Assembly: GCF_902706095.1 (NCBI RefSeq)
Contig: NZ_CACSJP010000001.1
Span: forward strand, 806,001 to 870,000
Reading direction: 5' to 3'
Length of the DNA: 64,000 nucleotides
Source of the DNA: Rhizobium sp. 18065
GTDB taxonomy: Bacteria > Pseudomonadota > Alphaproteobacteria > Rhizobiales > Rhizobiaceae
Part shown: piece by piece, positions 35,516 to 43,909 of the stretch
How the letters are laid out: each line of letters starts with the position of its first letter
Numbering within the stretch: position 1 is the stretch's first letter
Translations under genes and position numbers: made by a program
The notes under the pieces: generated by a model
What the model saw: the letters and a program-made list of their open reading frames with translations, nothing else
Told to the model about the DNA's origin: nothing
Databases searched by the model: none

Positions 35516-38491
35516 ATGACCGATACCCCTGAAAAGCTTGACTATTCCAAGACCCTCTATCTGCCTGAAACCGAATTCCCGATGCGCGCGGGCCTGCCGC
35601 AGAAGGAGCCGGAAATGGCCGCCAAATGGCGCCAGATGGATCTCTACAAGCAGTTGCGCGCCTCTGCCACCGGCCGCGAGAAATTCGTCCTGCATGACGG
35701 CCCTCCCTATGCCAATGGCAATATCCATATCGGCCACGCGCTGAACAAGGTGCTGAAGGATGTCATCACCCGCTCGTTCCAGATGCGCGGCTATGATGCC
35801 AATTACGTGCCCGGCTGGGATTGCCACGGCCTGCCGATCGAATGGAAGATCGAGGAAAAATACCGCGAAAAGGGCAAGGACAAGAACGAGGTCCCGGTCA
35901 ACGAATTCCGTAAGGAATGCCGCGAATTCGCGCAAGGCTGGATCGACATCCAGTCGGAAGAATTCCGCCGCCTCGGCATCGAGGGCGATTTCGACCGTCC
36001 CTATACGACGATGAATTTCCACGCAGAGGCTCGCATCGCCGGTGAACTGCTGAAGATCGCGATGTCCGGCCAGCTTTACCGCGGATCGAAGCCGATCATG
36101 TGGTCGGTGGTCGAGCGCACGGCACTGGCGGAAGCCGAGGTGGAGTATCACGAGGTCGAGAGCGACACGATCTGGGTGAAGTTCCCGGTAATGGATGGTG
36201 CGTCTGTTGTGGATGTGCTGGTGACGCCAGGTGGTTTGGCGCCGGTCTCCGACATTCCAATGTCTCCGAATTCGTTGTCTCAGGAGCGGGCTTCTGTTGT
36301 CATCTGGACGACCACCCCTTGGACCATTCCCGGCAACCGCGCGATCTCTTTTTCGTCGAGAATCGAATATGGGCTGTACGAGGTGACCGAAGCCGCGAAC
36401 GATTTTGGCCCGCAGCCGGGCGAACGGCTCGTCTTCGCCGACAAGCTGGCAGCCGAAGCCTTTGCCAAGGCCAAGCTTGCGTTCAAGCGTCTACGAACAG
36501 TTGCTGCCGATGAACTCAAGCAAACCACCTGCGCTCACCCGCTGGCTCATCTCGGCTATGACTTTGCCGTTCCCCTCCTCGACGGCGACCACGTCACCGA
36601 CGATGCCGGTACCGGTTTCGTCCACACAGCGCCGTCGCACGGTCGCGAAGACTTCGAGGCCTGGACGGGTCACGCCAAGATGCTTGCCGACCGCGGCATC
36701 GATACGAAGATCCCGTTCCCGGTGGCCGACGACGGCTTCTACACCGACGAAGCTCCCGGTTTCGGCCCGTCTGCCGAAGGCGGCGCGGCGCGTGTCATGG
36801 ATGACAACGGCAAGAAGGGCGATGCCAACAAGCGGGTCATGGATGCGCTGATTGCCGCCGGCAACCTGTTTGCCCGTGGCCGCATCAAGCATGAATATCC
36901 GCATTCCTGGCGTTCGAAGAAGCCGATCATCTTCCGCAACACGCCGCAGTGGTTCGTCTATATGGACAAGGAACTCGGCGACGGCACGACGCTGCGCTCG
37001 CGCGCTTTGTCGGCCATCGACGACACCCGCTTCGTGCCCGCTGCCGGCCAGAACCGGTTGCGCGCCATGATCGAAGGCCGCCCCGACTGGGTGCTGTCGC
37101 GTCAACGTGCCTGGGGTGTGCCGATCTGCGTCTTCGCCGATGCTGAAGGCAATGTGCTGAAAGACGAAGAGGTCAATGCCCGCATTCTCGAAGCCTTCGA
37201 GACGGAAGGCGCCGACGCCTGGTTCGCCGACGGTGCCAAGGAACGGTTCCTCGGCAATGCCCATGACGCCGACAAGTGGCAGATGGTCACCGACATCCTC
37301 GACGTCTGGTTCGACAGTGGCTCGACCCACACCTTTACGCTGGAAGACCGCCCCGACCTGAAATGGCCGGCCGACGTCTATCTCGAAGGCTCCGACCAGC
37401 ATCGCGGCTGGTTCCATTCGTCGCTGCTCGAAAGCTGCGCGACGCGTGGCCGTGCGCCTTACAACGCCGTCGTCACCCATGGTTTCATCATGGATGAGAA
37501 GGGCGAGAAGATGTCGAAGTCGAAGGGCAATGTCACCGCCCCGCAAACGATCATGAAGGATGCCGGCGCCGATATCCTGCGCCTCTGGGTCATGTCGTCC
37601 GACTATGCCGAAGACCTGCGCGTCGGCAAGACGATCATCCAGACCAATATCGACGCCTATCGCAAGATCCGCAACACGATCCGCTGGATGCTCGGCACGC
37701 TTGCCCATGACAGGCAAGAGGAGATTTCCTACGCCGACCTGCCGGAACTCGAAAAGCTGATGCTGCATCGCCTGGCCGAACTCGACCAGCTGGTGCGCAA
37801 GGCCTATGACGAATTCGACTTCAAGCGCATCACCCGCGCCCTGACCGATTTCGCCAATGTCGAGCTGTCGGCCTTCTATTTCGACATCCGCAAGGACACG
37901 CTCTATTGCGACGCCCCGTCGAGCCTGAAGCGCCGCTCGTCCCTGTTCGTCATCCGCAAGCTGTTCGATAGCCTCGTGCTGTGGTTCGCGCCGATGATGC
38001 CGTTCACCACGGAAGAGGCCTGGCTGTCGCGCGATCCGAATGCCGTCTCAGTTCATCTGGAACAGTTCCCGGTGATCCCGGCCGAATGGTCGAACGAGGC
38101 CCTGGCTGAAAAGTGGAAGAAGGTCCGCACCGTCCGCCGTGCCGTCACCGGCGCGCTGGAAGTCGAGCGCAAGGAAAAGCGTATCGGCTCGTCGCTGGAG
38201 GCGGCCCCGGTCGTGTTTGTCGCCGATCCGGACCTGCTGGCAGCACTCGAAGGCCTCGACTTTGCCGAGATCTGCATCACGTCTGACATTGCCGTTGTCG
38301 CTGGCGAAGGCCCGCAAGACGCTTTCCGTCTGGACGATGGCACCAGGGTCTCGGTCGAGCCGAAGCTTGCCGAGGGCGTGAAATGCGCTCGCTCGTGGAA
38401 GATCACCAAGGATGTCGGCAGTGACGCCGACTATCCCGATGTCTCGGCCCGCGATGCCAAGGCCTTGCGCGAGCTGGCGGCAGCGCACTGA
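35516..38491 (+). CDS. ileS: Isoleucyl-tRNA synthetase
   Basis: A 991-residue class I synthetase. HIGH-type motif [16 protein letters not shown] (~residue 70) and KMSKS loop [13 protein letters not shown] (~residue 660) are intact. The editing domain shows [17 protein letters not shown] and [16 protein letters not shown]. At the C-terminus the zinc-ribbon positions are degenerate: only KCARSW keeps a cysteine, while the second CxxC is SARD. The segment 36180-36530, which opens the editing domain, carries about 25 extra residues ([19 protein letters not shown]...) and uses more AT-ending codons than the flanks. It is a single gene; a 10-bp inverted repeat follows the stop. Confidence 0.95.
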   Translation: MTDTPEKLDYSKTLYLPETEFPMRAGLPQKEPEMAAKWRQMDLYKQLRASATGREKFVLHDGPPYANGNIHIGHALNKVLKDVITRSFQMRGYDANYVPGWDCHGLPIEWKIEEKYREKGKDKNEVPVNEFRKECREFAQGWIDIQSEEFRRLGIEGDFDRPYTTMNFHAEARIAGELLKIAMSGQLYRGSKPIMWSVVERTALAEAEVEYHEVESDTIWVKFPVMDGASVVDVLVTPGGLAPVSDIPMSPNSLSQERASVVIWTTTPWTIPGNRAISFSSRIEYGLYEVTEAANDFGPQPGERLVFADKLAAEAFAKAKLAFKRLRTVAADELKQTTCAHPLAHLGYDFAVPLLDGDHVTDDAGTGFVHTAPSHGREDFEAWTGHAKMLADRGIDTKIPFPVADDGFYTDEAPGFGPSAEGGAARVMDDNGKKGDANKRVMDALIAAGNLFARGRIKHEYPHSWRSKKPIIFRNTPQWFVYMDKELGDGTTLRSRALSAIDDTRFVPAAGQNRLRAMIEGRPDWVLSRQRAWGVPICVFADAEGNVLKDEEVNARILEAFETEGADAWFADGAKERFLGNAHDADKWQMVTDILDVWFDSGSTHTFTLEDRPDLKWPADVYLEGSDQHRGWFHSSLLESCATRGRAPYNAVVTHGFIMDEKGEKMSKSKGNVTAPQTIMKDAGADILRLWVMSSDYAEDLRVGKTIIQTNIDAYRKIRNTIRWMLGTLAHDRQEEISYADLPELEKLMLHRLAELDQLVRKAYDEFDFKRITRALTDFANVELSAFYFDIRKDTLYCDAPSSLKRRSSLFVIRKLFDSLVLWFAPMMPFTTEEAWLSRDPNAVSVHLEQFPVIPAEWSNEALAEKWKKVRTVRRAVTGALEVERKEKRIGSSLEAAPVVFVADPDLLAALEGLDFAEICITSDIAVVAGEGPQDAFRLDDGTRVSVEPKLAEGVKCARSWKITKDVGSDADYPDVSARDAKALRELAAAH

Positions 38492-38498
38492 CGAAATA

Positions 38499-38536
38499 TT
38501 ACCGGATGGTTTGCGCTTTGGCGGGTCATCCGGTAA
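38499..38536. other. Perfect 10-bp inverted repeat after ileS
   Basis: TTACCGGATG and CATCCGGTAA enclose 18 bases, starting eight bases after the ileS stop. No T-run follows on either strand, so this is not a standard intrinsic terminator. It may be an attenuating stem, a rho-linked mRNA end or an operator for the downstream lipoprotein gene. Confidence 0.5.
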
Positions 38537-38628
38537 AACTGCCTGAAAATGGCCGAAATTTACTGTCAGCGGACACGCTGGGAATTTCGACAAGACAGAA
38601 CGAAATGCGGCGAGGCTGGTAGGCATTC

Positions 38629-39258
38629 ATGAAATCGGCATATCTGTTCAGAGTTGGCTTTGGTGTAGCGGGCCTTCTCGGCGCGACGCTCGGCCTGACC
38701 GGCTGCCTCGGCAGCCCGACCTATGGCACGGACAAGACTGCCATCGAGCAGCTAGCCGATGACGTCGGCTCTGCCGTCTCGATTGGCGGCAAGGAACCCG
38801 CCAACAAGGGCACCAAGTACAATCCGCGCCCGGAACTGGTCATGCCGCCGTCTGTGGCCCAGGCCAACTTGGTCGCACCGCAGCAGTCGCTGGCCAGCAA
38901 GGACAATCCGGAATGGGTCGAAGCGCCCGAACAGACGCGTGAGCGCCTTGTCGCCGAGGCCGATGCCAATGCCGACAACCCGAATTACCGTTCGCCGCTG
39001 CTCGCCGGTTACGGCACGGCAGGCACGATGACCGAAACCCAGAAATGGCAGGCCTTCCGCGAAGCCCGCAAGCTGCAGAAGGGCGCCTATATCGACCAGC
39101 GCCGCCTGCTCTCGGATCCGCCGACGGAGTATCGCAAGACCGAGGAAACTGAACTGGCCGATCTCGGCGAGCCGGAATTGAAGAAGCAGAAGCGTCGCAA
39201 GAAGGAAGCCAAGGCCGCCCAGCAGAGCAATAGCTCCTGGTGGCAGCCCTTCCAATAA
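38629..39258 (+). CDS. Lipoprotein of unknown function
   Basis: A 209-residue lipoprotein. The signal peptide ends in lipobox LTGC (cysteine at ~residue 26: GLTGCLGSPTYGT). The mature part is soluble and rich in charged residues, with a proline segment (YNPRPELVMPPSVAQ), a helix (WQAFREARKLQKGAYIDQRR) and a strongly basic tail (KKQKRRKKEAKAAQQ) before SSWWQPFQ. It could interact with the cell wall or an outer-membrane assembly partner. No known family was recognised. The PPS/YxLP segment is loosely like envelope-assembly lipoproteins. A terminator follows directly. Confidence 0.8.
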   Translation: MKSAYLFRVGFGVAGLLGATLGLTGCLGSPTYGTDKTAIEQLADDVGSAVSIGGKEPANKGTKYNPRPELVMPPSVAQANLVAPQQSLASKDNPEWVEAPEQTRERLVAEADANADNPNYRSPLLAGYGTAGTMTETQKWQAFREARKLQKGAYIDQRRLLSDPPTEYRKTEETELADLGEPELKKQKRRKKEAKAAQQSNSSWWQPFQ

Positions 39259-39283
39259 GTTTTGCAACAATGATTTCGATCAG

Positions 39284-39313
39284 GGCAGGGCGGCAACGCC
39301 CTGCCTTTTTCTT
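39284..39313 (+). terminator. Intrinsic terminator after the lipoprotein gene
   Basis: GGCAGGGCG-GCAA-CGCCCTGCC forms a 9-bp stem with a GCAA tetraloop followed by TTTTTCTT. It is about 25 bases past the lipoprotein stop. Confidence 0.92.
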
Positions 39314-39342
39314 ATGGCCCGCCTTTTTATATGGTTTGACCG

Positions 39343-39822
39343 ATGACATTCACCATCCGCCCGGCAACGCCTGACGACGCTGCGACCATTCTCGGCTTCA
39401 TCACCGAGCTTGCGGTCTACGAGAAGGCCGGCCACGAAGTGGCTGCGACCGAAGACAGCATCCGCCAGTCGATCTTCGGCGAGGGCTCGGTCACCGAAGC
39501 CGCCATTCTGGAAGCGGATGGCAAGCCGGCCGGCTTTGCCGTCTGGTTCTACAGCTACTCGACCTGGCTGGCGCGCAATGGCCTCTATCTCGAAGACCTC
39601 TATGTTTCGCCAGACCATCGCGGTGGCGGTGCCGGCAAGCTTTTGTTGCGCCATCTCGCCCGGATTGCGGTTGAAAAGGGCTGCGGCCGCTTCGAGTGGA
39701 GCGTGCTCGATTGGAACGAGCCTGCGATCCGCGTCTATGACGCGATCGGCGCCGAGCCGCAGACCGAGTGGATCCGCTACCGCCTGTCGGGTGAAGAGCT
39801 GAAGGCTTTTGCAGCAGGTTGA
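39343..39822 (+). CDS. GNAT-family N-acetyltransferase
   Basis: A 159-residue acetyltransferase. The acetyl-CoA loop is SPDHRGGGAGKLLLRHLA (~residues 88-104), followed by EWSVLDWNEPAIRVYDAIGA, which is close to the spermidine/diamine and thialysine acetyltransferase branch. The N-terminus begins with the usual IRPATPDDAATILGF. The substrate may be a polyamine or lysine analogue; that is inference from similarity. It converges on tadA, six bases away. Confidence 0.87.
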   Translation: MTFTIRPATPDDAATILGFITELAVYEKAGHEVAATEDSIRQSIFGEGSVTEAAILEADGKPAGFAVWFYSYSTWLARNGLYLEDLYVSPDHRGGGAGKLLLRHLARIAVEKGCGRFEWSVLDWNEPAIRVYDAIGAEPQTEWIRYRLSGEELKAFAAG

Positions 39823-39828
39823 GCGGGG

Positions 39829-40284
39829 TTAGCTCTCCCGCCGTTCCTGGAAGAATGTCCTGAGCATATCGCCAGCTTCGGTTTCGCGAAAACCGGAATA
39901 GACCTCCGGCTGGTGGTGGCAGGTGGCTTGCGCATAAAACCGCACGCCATTGTCGACCGCGCCACCCTTCGGGTCGCCGGCCGCATAATAAAGCCGCCGG
40001 ATGCGGGCAAAGGAGATGGCTGCCGCACACATCGTGCACGGCTCCAGCGTCACATAGAGATCGGCATCGACCAGGCGCTCGTCGCAGGCGATTGCTCCGG
40101 CCCGACGGATCGCCAGAATTTCGGCATGCGCGCTGACATCGTTCTGCGCCCGTGTCTCGTTGCCGGCCCGCCCGATGATGGCGCCGTCCCTGACCACCAC
40201 GGCACCGATCGGCACCTCGCCACGCGCTCCGGCAGCACGCGCCTCGGCAAAAGCCGCCTCCATGAAGCCGTTTGTCTTAGTCAT
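39829..40284 (-). CDS. tadA: tRNA-specific adenosine deaminase
   Basis: A 151-residue zinc deaminase that converts A34 to inosine in tRNA-Arg(ACG). The zinc motifs are VSAHAEILAI (catalytic glutamate) and LEPCTMCAAAI. The start ATG at 40284 (MTKTNGFMEAAFAEAR) is preferred; a GTG five codons upstream and an ATG at 40263 are also in frame. It diverges from rluB across ~70 bases. Confidence 0.92.
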   Translation of the reverse strand: MTKTNGFMEAAFAEARAAGARGEVPIGAVVVRDGAIIGRAGNETRAQNDVSAHAEILAIRRAGAIACDERLVDADLYVTLEPCTMCAAAISFARIRRLYYAAGDPKGGAVDNGVRFYAQATCHHQPEVYSGFRETEAGDMLRTFFQERRES

Positions 40285-40353
40285 GCGTGAACTTTCCACT
40301 TAACCAGAGCCGCGCGACCTGATACGACAGCCCAAACCACAGGCAAATAGCAA

Positions 40354-42405
40354 ATGACATTCAAAGACAAGTCCAAGCGACCGGCGGGCAAGCCCTCTGA
40401 TCGCGGCGCAAAGCCGCTCTCTCGCAAGCCGGCCGCCAAAACCGAAATCAACCCCGCACGCGCAGCCCGGTCAGACTCACCGGCCGGCGACGACGGGATG
40501 AAGCCCGAGCGCATTTCCAAGCTGCTCGCGCGCGTTGGCGTGGCCTCGCGCCGCGACATCGAGCGCATGATCATGGAAGGCCGGGTCAAGCTCAACGGTA
40601 CCGTGCTCGATACGCCGGTCGTCAACGTGACGCTATCCGACAAGATCGAGGTCGATGACCAGCCGATCCGCGGCATCGAGCGCACAAGGCTCTGGCTCTA
40701 CCACAAGCCGGCCGGCCTGGTGACCACCAATTCCGATCCGGAAGGTCGCTCGACCGTGTTCGACAATCTGCCGGAAGAGCTTCCGCGCGTCATGTCGATC
40801 GGCCGTCTCGACATCAATACCGAAGGCCTGCTGCTGCTCACCAATGATGGTGGCCTGGCGCGTGTTCTGGAATTGCCGACCACCGGCTGGCTGCGTCGCT
40901 ACCGCGTTCGCGCCTTTGGCGAGGTCGATCAGCCGGCACTCGACAAGCTCAAGGAAGGCATGGCCGTCGATGGCGTGCTCTATGGTGCGATCGACGCAAC
41001 GCTCGACCGCAAGCAGGGCCACAACGTCTGGATCACCATGGGCCTTCGCGAAGGCAAGAACCGCGAAATCAAGAACGTGCTCGGCGCGCTCGGTCTCGAG
41101 GTCAACCGCCTGATCCGCATTTCCTACGGTCCGTTCCAGCTCGGCGACCTGCCGGAAGGCGATGTCCAGGAAGTCCGCGGCCGCATGCTGCGCGATCAGC
41201 TGGGCCCACGCCTGATCGAAGACGCCAAGGCGAATTTCGATGCCCCGATCTTCGCCCATGGCGGCGTTGTCGAAGACGAAGACGATGAAGTCGCGGCAAA
41301 GGCCAAGCCCGCCAAGGCGGAATGGGCGCGCGAAGAGCGTCGCGAGGAACGTCCCGCCAAGCCGCGCTTCAGCGAGAAGCCCGGCGACAAGCGCGAACGC
41401 GCGCTCGACCGCCTCGACACCCGTCGCGACGACAGCCGCACCAAGCCGGCCGGCAAGCGCGATGGCGAAAAGCGCGGCTTTGGCGCTCGTGACGAAGGCA
41501 GCCGTTTCGGCGACAAGCCGAAGCGTGCGCCGATGGCGCCGAAGAGCCGCACCGCCAACGTCTGGATGGCGCCTGGCGCCCGCCCGGTCGCCGAAAAGAA
41601 GGCGGCTGTCGAAGGCGAAGAGGCCAAGGCACCGCGCGCCCGCCGCGAAGGTGCGCCCGAAAGCAAGCGCTACGGCCGTGGCAAGGATGGCAAGCCGACC
41701 AAGGGTTCGACGCGCTTCAATCCGGACAGCAAGGGCCGCAACGATTTCGCCGATCGCGACACCGGTCCGCGCGTTGTGGTCAGCCGTGCCCGCGACGAAG
41801 AAGGCGACTGGATCCGCGCCGATGGTCCGGACACCAAGCCCGGTGCCCGTGATGGTGGCCGTGGTGGTGCCAGAGATGGAGGCCGCGACGGCGACAAGCG
41901 CGGTGGCTTCGGCGACCGCGGCCCGCGCCGCGAGACAACCGACCGCGGCCCGCGCCGTGATTTCGGTGACCGCCCCGATCGTGGCGACCGTCCGGCCCGC
42001 GCCGATCGCCCGCGTGGCGACAGTGCGCGCAGCGATGCGCCGCGCGGCGAACGTTTCGGCTCGGATCGCCCGCGTGGCGATCGCCCCAGCAATGATCGGC
42101 CCACCGGTGATCGTCCCCGTTCTGATCGTCCCCGCGACGATAGACCCCGTGATGACCGTCCGCGTGGCGACAAGCCTTTTGGTGCAAAACCCTTCGGTGA
42201 CAAGCCGCGCGGCGCAAAGCCGTTTGGCGACAAGCCTGCGGGTAAGTCCTTCGGCGGCAAGCCCAGCGGAAAGCCCGCTGGCAAGTCGTTCGGTGGCAAG
42301 CCGGGCGGACGCCCGCCGAGCACGCGTGCCGATGGCGGCCCGCGCAGCTTCAGCGGCAAGCCTTCCGGCGCCGGCCGTGGCGGCCCGCCAAAGGGCAAGA
42401 GGTAA
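40354..42405 (+). CDS. rluB: RluB/RsuA-family pseudouridine synthase with long disordered tail
   Basis: A 683-residue protein. An S4 RNA-binding domain (MKPERISKLLARVGVASRRD, ~residues 49-110) and an RsuA-type catalytic domain (SIGRLDINTEGLLLLTNDG, catalytic aspartate near residue 153; GREGKNREIKNVLGALGLEV region) end at ~residue 300. The remaining ~380 residues are low-complexity and highly charged, with many repeats such as RPRGDRP, KPFGDKPRGAKPFGDK and SFGGKPSGKPAGK. Rhizobial RluB proteins commonly carry a basic tail, but this one is longer than the catalytic part. It probably modifies 23S rRNA around U2605. rsmD follows six bases after the stop, so the two form an operon. Confidence 0.9.
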   Translation: MTFKDKSKRPAGKPSDRGAKPLSRKPAAKTEINPARAARSDSPAGDDGMKPERISKLLARVGVASRRDIERMIMEGRVKLNGTVLDTPVVNVTLSDKIEVDDQPIRGIERTRLWLYHKPAGLVTTNSDPEGRSTVFDNLPEELPRVMSIGRLDINTEGLLLLTNDGGLARVLELPTTGWLRRYRVRAFGEVDQPALDKLKEGMAVDGVLYGAIDATLDRKQGHNVWITMGLREGKNREIKNVLGALGLEVNRLIRISYGPFQLGDLPEGDVQEVRGRMLRDQLGPRLIEDAKANFDAPIFAHGGVVEDEDDEVAAKAKPAKAEWAREERREERPAKPRFSEKPGDKRERALDRLDTRRDDSRTKPAGKRDGEKRGFGARDEGSRFGDKPKRAPMAPKSRTANVWMAPGARPVAEKKAAVEGEEAKAPRARREGAPESKRYGRGKDGKPTKGSTRFNPDSKGRNDFADRDTGPRVVVSRARDEEGDWIRADGPDTKPGARDGGRGGARDGGRDGDKRGGFGDRGPRRETTDRGPRRDFGDRPDRGDRPARADRPRGDSARSDAPRGERFGSDRPRGDRPSNDRPTGDRPRSDRPRDDRPRDDRPRGDKPFGAKPFGDKPRGAKPFGDKPAGKSFGGKPSGKPAGKSFGGKPGGRPPSTRADGGPRSFSGKPSGAGRGGPPKGKR

Positions 42406-42411
42406 GCCGGC

Positions 42412-42972
42412 ATGCGGGTTGTCGGTGGGGAATTCCGTGGCCGTGCTTTGGCCACGCCCAATTCCAATGATATCCGGCCGACCATCGACCGGACGCGCGA
42501 GAGCCTGTTCAACATTCTCGCTCATGCCCATCCGGGTCTCCTGGATGGCACACGCGTTCTAGACCTCTTTGCCGGCACGGGGGCTGTCGGCATCGAGGCC
42601 CTGTCGCGCGGTTGCAAATCGGCGCTGTTCGTCGAAAACAGTGTCGAAGGCCGCAGCCTGCTGTGGGAAAACATCGACGCGTTCGGCTTGCACGGCCGTG
42701 CGCGTATCCTGCGCCGTGATGCGACGGATCTTGGGCCTTCCAACAATATCGAGCCGTTCGATCTACTGTTTGCCGATCCGCCCTATGGCAAGGGCCTCGG
42801 CGAAAAGGCTATGCTCTCGGCCCACAGGGGCGGCTGGCTGGCGCCTGGCGCGCTGGTCATTCTCGAGGAACGTGGCGATGTCCAGGTCACGGTAGATCCG
42901 GTGTTTGCCTTCACCGAGGAACGCACCTTCGGTGACACGAAAATGTACTTCTTTTCCTATAGGCCTGCCTGA
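42412..42972 (+). CDS. rsmD: 16S rRNA m2G966 methyltransferase
   Basis: A 186-residue SAM-dependent methyltransferase. The SAM loop is VLDLFAGTGAVGIEALSRG (~residues 46-64), and the catalytic LFADPPYGKGLG motif (NPPY-like) lies near residue 119. It begins MRVVGGEFRGRALATP, as in the family. It lies six bases after rluB, pairing two rRNA-modifying enzymes. The patatin gene follows in the same direction. Confidence 0.94.
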   Translation: MRVVGGEFRGRALATPNSNDIRPTIDRTRESLFNILAHAHPGLLDGTRVLDLFAGTGAVGIEALSRGCKSALFVENSVEGRSLLWENIDAFGLHGRARILRRDATDLGPSNNIEPFDLLFADPPYGKGLGEKAMLSAHRGGWLAPGALVILEERGDVQVTVDPVFAFTEERTFGDTKMYFFSYRPA

Positions 42973-42995
42973 TATCGTTCACGAGACAAGGTGCC

Positions 42996-43874
42996 ATGGA
43001 TAGCATTGTCGAGACCTCGCTTCCGTCCTCAGGCTCTCCTTCTCAACCGACCATAGGCCTGGCACTCGGCGCTGGCGGCGCCCGTGGCTTTGCCCATGTC
43101 CCGGTTCTGGAAGTTTTCGATGAGCTGGGCATAAAGCCGTCGATCATCGCCGGTTCCTCCATGGGAGCCCTGATCGGCGCGGCCTATGCCGCCGGCATGA
43201 GCGGCCGTGACATCCGCGACTATGCACTGCACTTGGCCGACAATCGTGCCCAGGTGCTGAACCGTCTCTGGGGCCTGCGCCCGGTCAGCATGCGCGACGC
43301 GTTCGGCGGCTTTCGCCTTGGCCAGTTCAATCTTCAGCGGGTGCTGCAAGCCTTCCTGCCACCGGAAATCCCGACGCATTTTACCGGCCTCGGCATTCCC
43401 CTGAAGGTGATGGCGACAGACTATTACGGCCAGTGCGAGCAGATCTGCGACCATGGCGACCTCTATGAAGCGCTTGCCGCCTCGGCGGCCATTCCGGCCC
43501 TGTTTGCGCCGGTCACCATCAAAGGCCGGCTGATGATCGACGGTGGCATCTTCAATCCGGTGCCTTACGACCTGCTGATCGGCGAGGCCGATATCATCAT
43601 CGGCGTCGATGTCGTCGGCGCGCCGGAAGGCGACGGCTCCCTGATGCCCAATCGCATCGACAGCCTCTTCGGTGCCTCGCAGCTGATGATGCAGTCGAAT
43701 GTCGCGCTGAAGATGAAGATCTGCCAGCCCGACATCTATCTGCGCCCGGAGGTCAATTCCTTCCGCGTGCTGGATTTTCTGAAAGCCCGCCAGATCTTCG
43801 AGGCCTCGGAAGGCCTGAAGGACGGTCTCAAGCGCGAGATTTCCGCCCGCATGGAAGACTTCGTCCGCCGCTGA
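42996..43874 (+). CDS. Patatin-like phospholipase family protein
   Basis: A 292-residue serine lipase of the RssA/YchK group. The oxyanion loop is LALGAGGARGFAHV, the nucleophile elbow IAGSSMGALIGAAYAAG, and the aspartate DGGIFNPVP. Catalytic serine and aspartate are therefore both intact. No signal peptide is seen, so it acts in the cytoplasm or at the inner membrane. The substrate is unknown. It converges with the Kef-type antiporter gene, 35 bases apart. Confidence 0.9.
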   Translation: MDSIVETSLPSSGSPSQPTIGLALGAGGARGFAHVPVLEVFDELGIKPSIIAGSSMGALIGAAYAAGMSGRDIRDYALHLADNRAQVLNRLWGLRPVSMRDAFGGFRLGQFNLQRVLQAFLPPEIPTHFTGLGIPLKVMATDYYGQCEQICDHGDLYEALAASAAIPALFAPVTIKGRLMIDGGIFNPVPYDLLIGEADIIIGVDVVGAPEGDGSLMPNRIDSLFGASQLMMQSNVALKMKICQPDIYLRPEVNSFRVLDFLKARQIFEASEGLKDGLKREISARMEDFVRR

Positions 43875-43909
43875 TCCCGGCGGACTGCTTCCATTTAAAG
43901 TGAACGGCT

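Noticed and set aside
41800..42380. Regularly repeated DNA, considered as a CRISPR or satellite array
   Set aside because: The repeats are in frame, imperfect and encode the charged RluB tail; there are no unique spacers of even length.
40633..42531. 632-codon minus-strand open frame opposite rluB
   Set aside because: Alanine/threonine-rich antisense translation of the repetitive tail; no start site or motifs.
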